The position numbers and the translations under genes are program-made. 6,448 nucleotides of DNA from Chryseobacterium gleum (GTDB lineage: Bacteria > Bacteroidota > Bacteroidia > Flavobacteriales_D > Sanyastnellaceae): contig CAMCUG010000087.1 in the NCBI GenBank assembly GCA_945878835.1, positions 1 to 6,448 on the forward strand. Reading direction: 5' to 3'. A model generated the notes under the pieces. The model was not told the DNA's origin. It worked only from the letters and a program-made list of their open reading frames with translations, and did no database searches. Positions 6,308-6,448 of the stretch are shown here, piece by piece (within the stretch, counting starts at the first letter, position 1; every line of letters begins with the position of its first letter).

Positions 6308-6325
6308 CCTGTTCTTGTTTCTTCA
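6289..6325 (+). terminator. Dyad spanning both convergent stop codons; possible terminator of the phosphatase gene
   Basis: GGCTATTT at 6289-6296 and AAATAGCC at 6302-6309 form a perfect 8-bp stem around a GTTGG loop. The dyad includes the TAG stop of the phosphatase gene and the TAG stop of the opposing gene. On the + strand it is followed by the U-rich but interrupted stretch TGTTCTTGTTTCTTC. The stem is AT-rich, so strength is uncertain. On the - strand the bases after the stem are AAAA, which does not suit an intrinsic terminator. Confidence 0.4.
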
Positions 6326-6448
6326 GATGAAACAAATCCATTGCAACTAAAATTCCTATGAATCCCCAAAACGGCACCGATGCCTTGTCCGTGTCCAAAT
6401 AATTGTTCAAGGTGCCGTGCACGAAATACGTTATCAATCCTAAGAACG
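6291..6448 (-). CDS. Membrane protein C-terminus resembling O-antigen ligase/polymerase (Wzy-like); 5' part outside window
   Basis: Reading leftward from base 6446, the frame is open for 51 codons and ends at TAG (6291-6293). The peptide starts FLGLITYFVHGTLNN, continues with LDTDKASVPFW, then the hydrophobic stretch GFIGILVAMDLFH, and ends in a charged, cytoplasmic-looking tail (LKKQEQAISNK). The HGxLNNxLDTDKASVPFW pattern followed by a last membrane segment resembles the C-terminal end of Bacteroidota O-antigen ligase family proteins (PF04932 type), which join or polymerise surface polysaccharide units at the inner membrane. This rests on pattern memory from a short fragment, so the exact family is tentative, although a real coding region is well supported by the ordered composition. 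It overlaps the phosphatase gene tail-to-tail by 17 bp. Confidence 0.65.
   Translation of the reverse strand, partial: FLGLITYFVHGTLNNYLDTDKASVPFWGFIGILVAMDLFHLKKQEQAISNK

Noticed and set aside
6315..6335. TTGTTTC/GAAACAA hairpin as a standalone terminator
   Set aside because: It is AT-rich with no T-run after it on either strand, so it is weak on its own; it is noted only alongside the dyad at 6289-6309.

Overview
The window looks like a chromosomal segment from a Bacteroidota bacterium, probably of the order Flavobacteriales. The evidence is a type IX secretion system (T9SS) type B sorting domain, a PorP/SprF-family barrel with its usual QDP...NPAYAGSR start and SPRYF end, a PorE-like OmpA protein, A-rich leaders without Shine-Dalgarno motifs, and promoter-like TTTG boxes. 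The genus cannot be fixed from the sequence alone.

Region 1 (1-4563, + strand) is a tight three-gene cassette with gaps of 20 and 9 bp. It starts with the 3' end of a large secreted protein, made of six 61-63-residue calcium-loop/cysteine repeats and a C-terminal gliding-motility-type sorting domain. Next is a PorP/SprF-family outer-membrane barrel. Last is a 724-residue periplasmic protein (TPR, beta-propeller, carboxypeptidase-regulatory-like domain, OmpA domain), which matches the PorE architecture. Together they read as a cargo, its outer-membrane partner and a peptidoglycan anchor: a dedicated unit for exporting and attaching a surface adhesin. The 5' end of the cargo gene and the operon promoter lie outside the window.

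Region 2 (4547-5068, - strand) is a standalone AAA_28/NadR-type kinase-like ATPase. It converges on the cassette with a 17-bp overlap. A series of inverted repeats, the last one resembling an intrinsic terminator for the cassette, lies inside the 3' coding part of this gene.

Region 3 (5096-6307, + strand) encodes a GAF-SpoIIE/PP2C serine phosphatase. It diverges from the kinase gene across only 27 bp, which hold a 10-bp palindrome and direct repeats resembling Bacteroidota -7 boxes. Its 3' end overlaps by 17 bp the C-terminal end of a minus-strand membrane protein resembling an O-antigen ligase/polymerase (6291-6448, cut by the window edge). A dyad covers both stop codons.

The window is almost fully coding and has no intergenic stretch over 300 bp. 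I saw no RNA genes, mobile elements or CRISPR. Nothing here clearly amounts to a wholly new system. The most interesting parts are the repeat structure of the cargo and the very compact gene boundaries with regulatory structure inside coding sequence.
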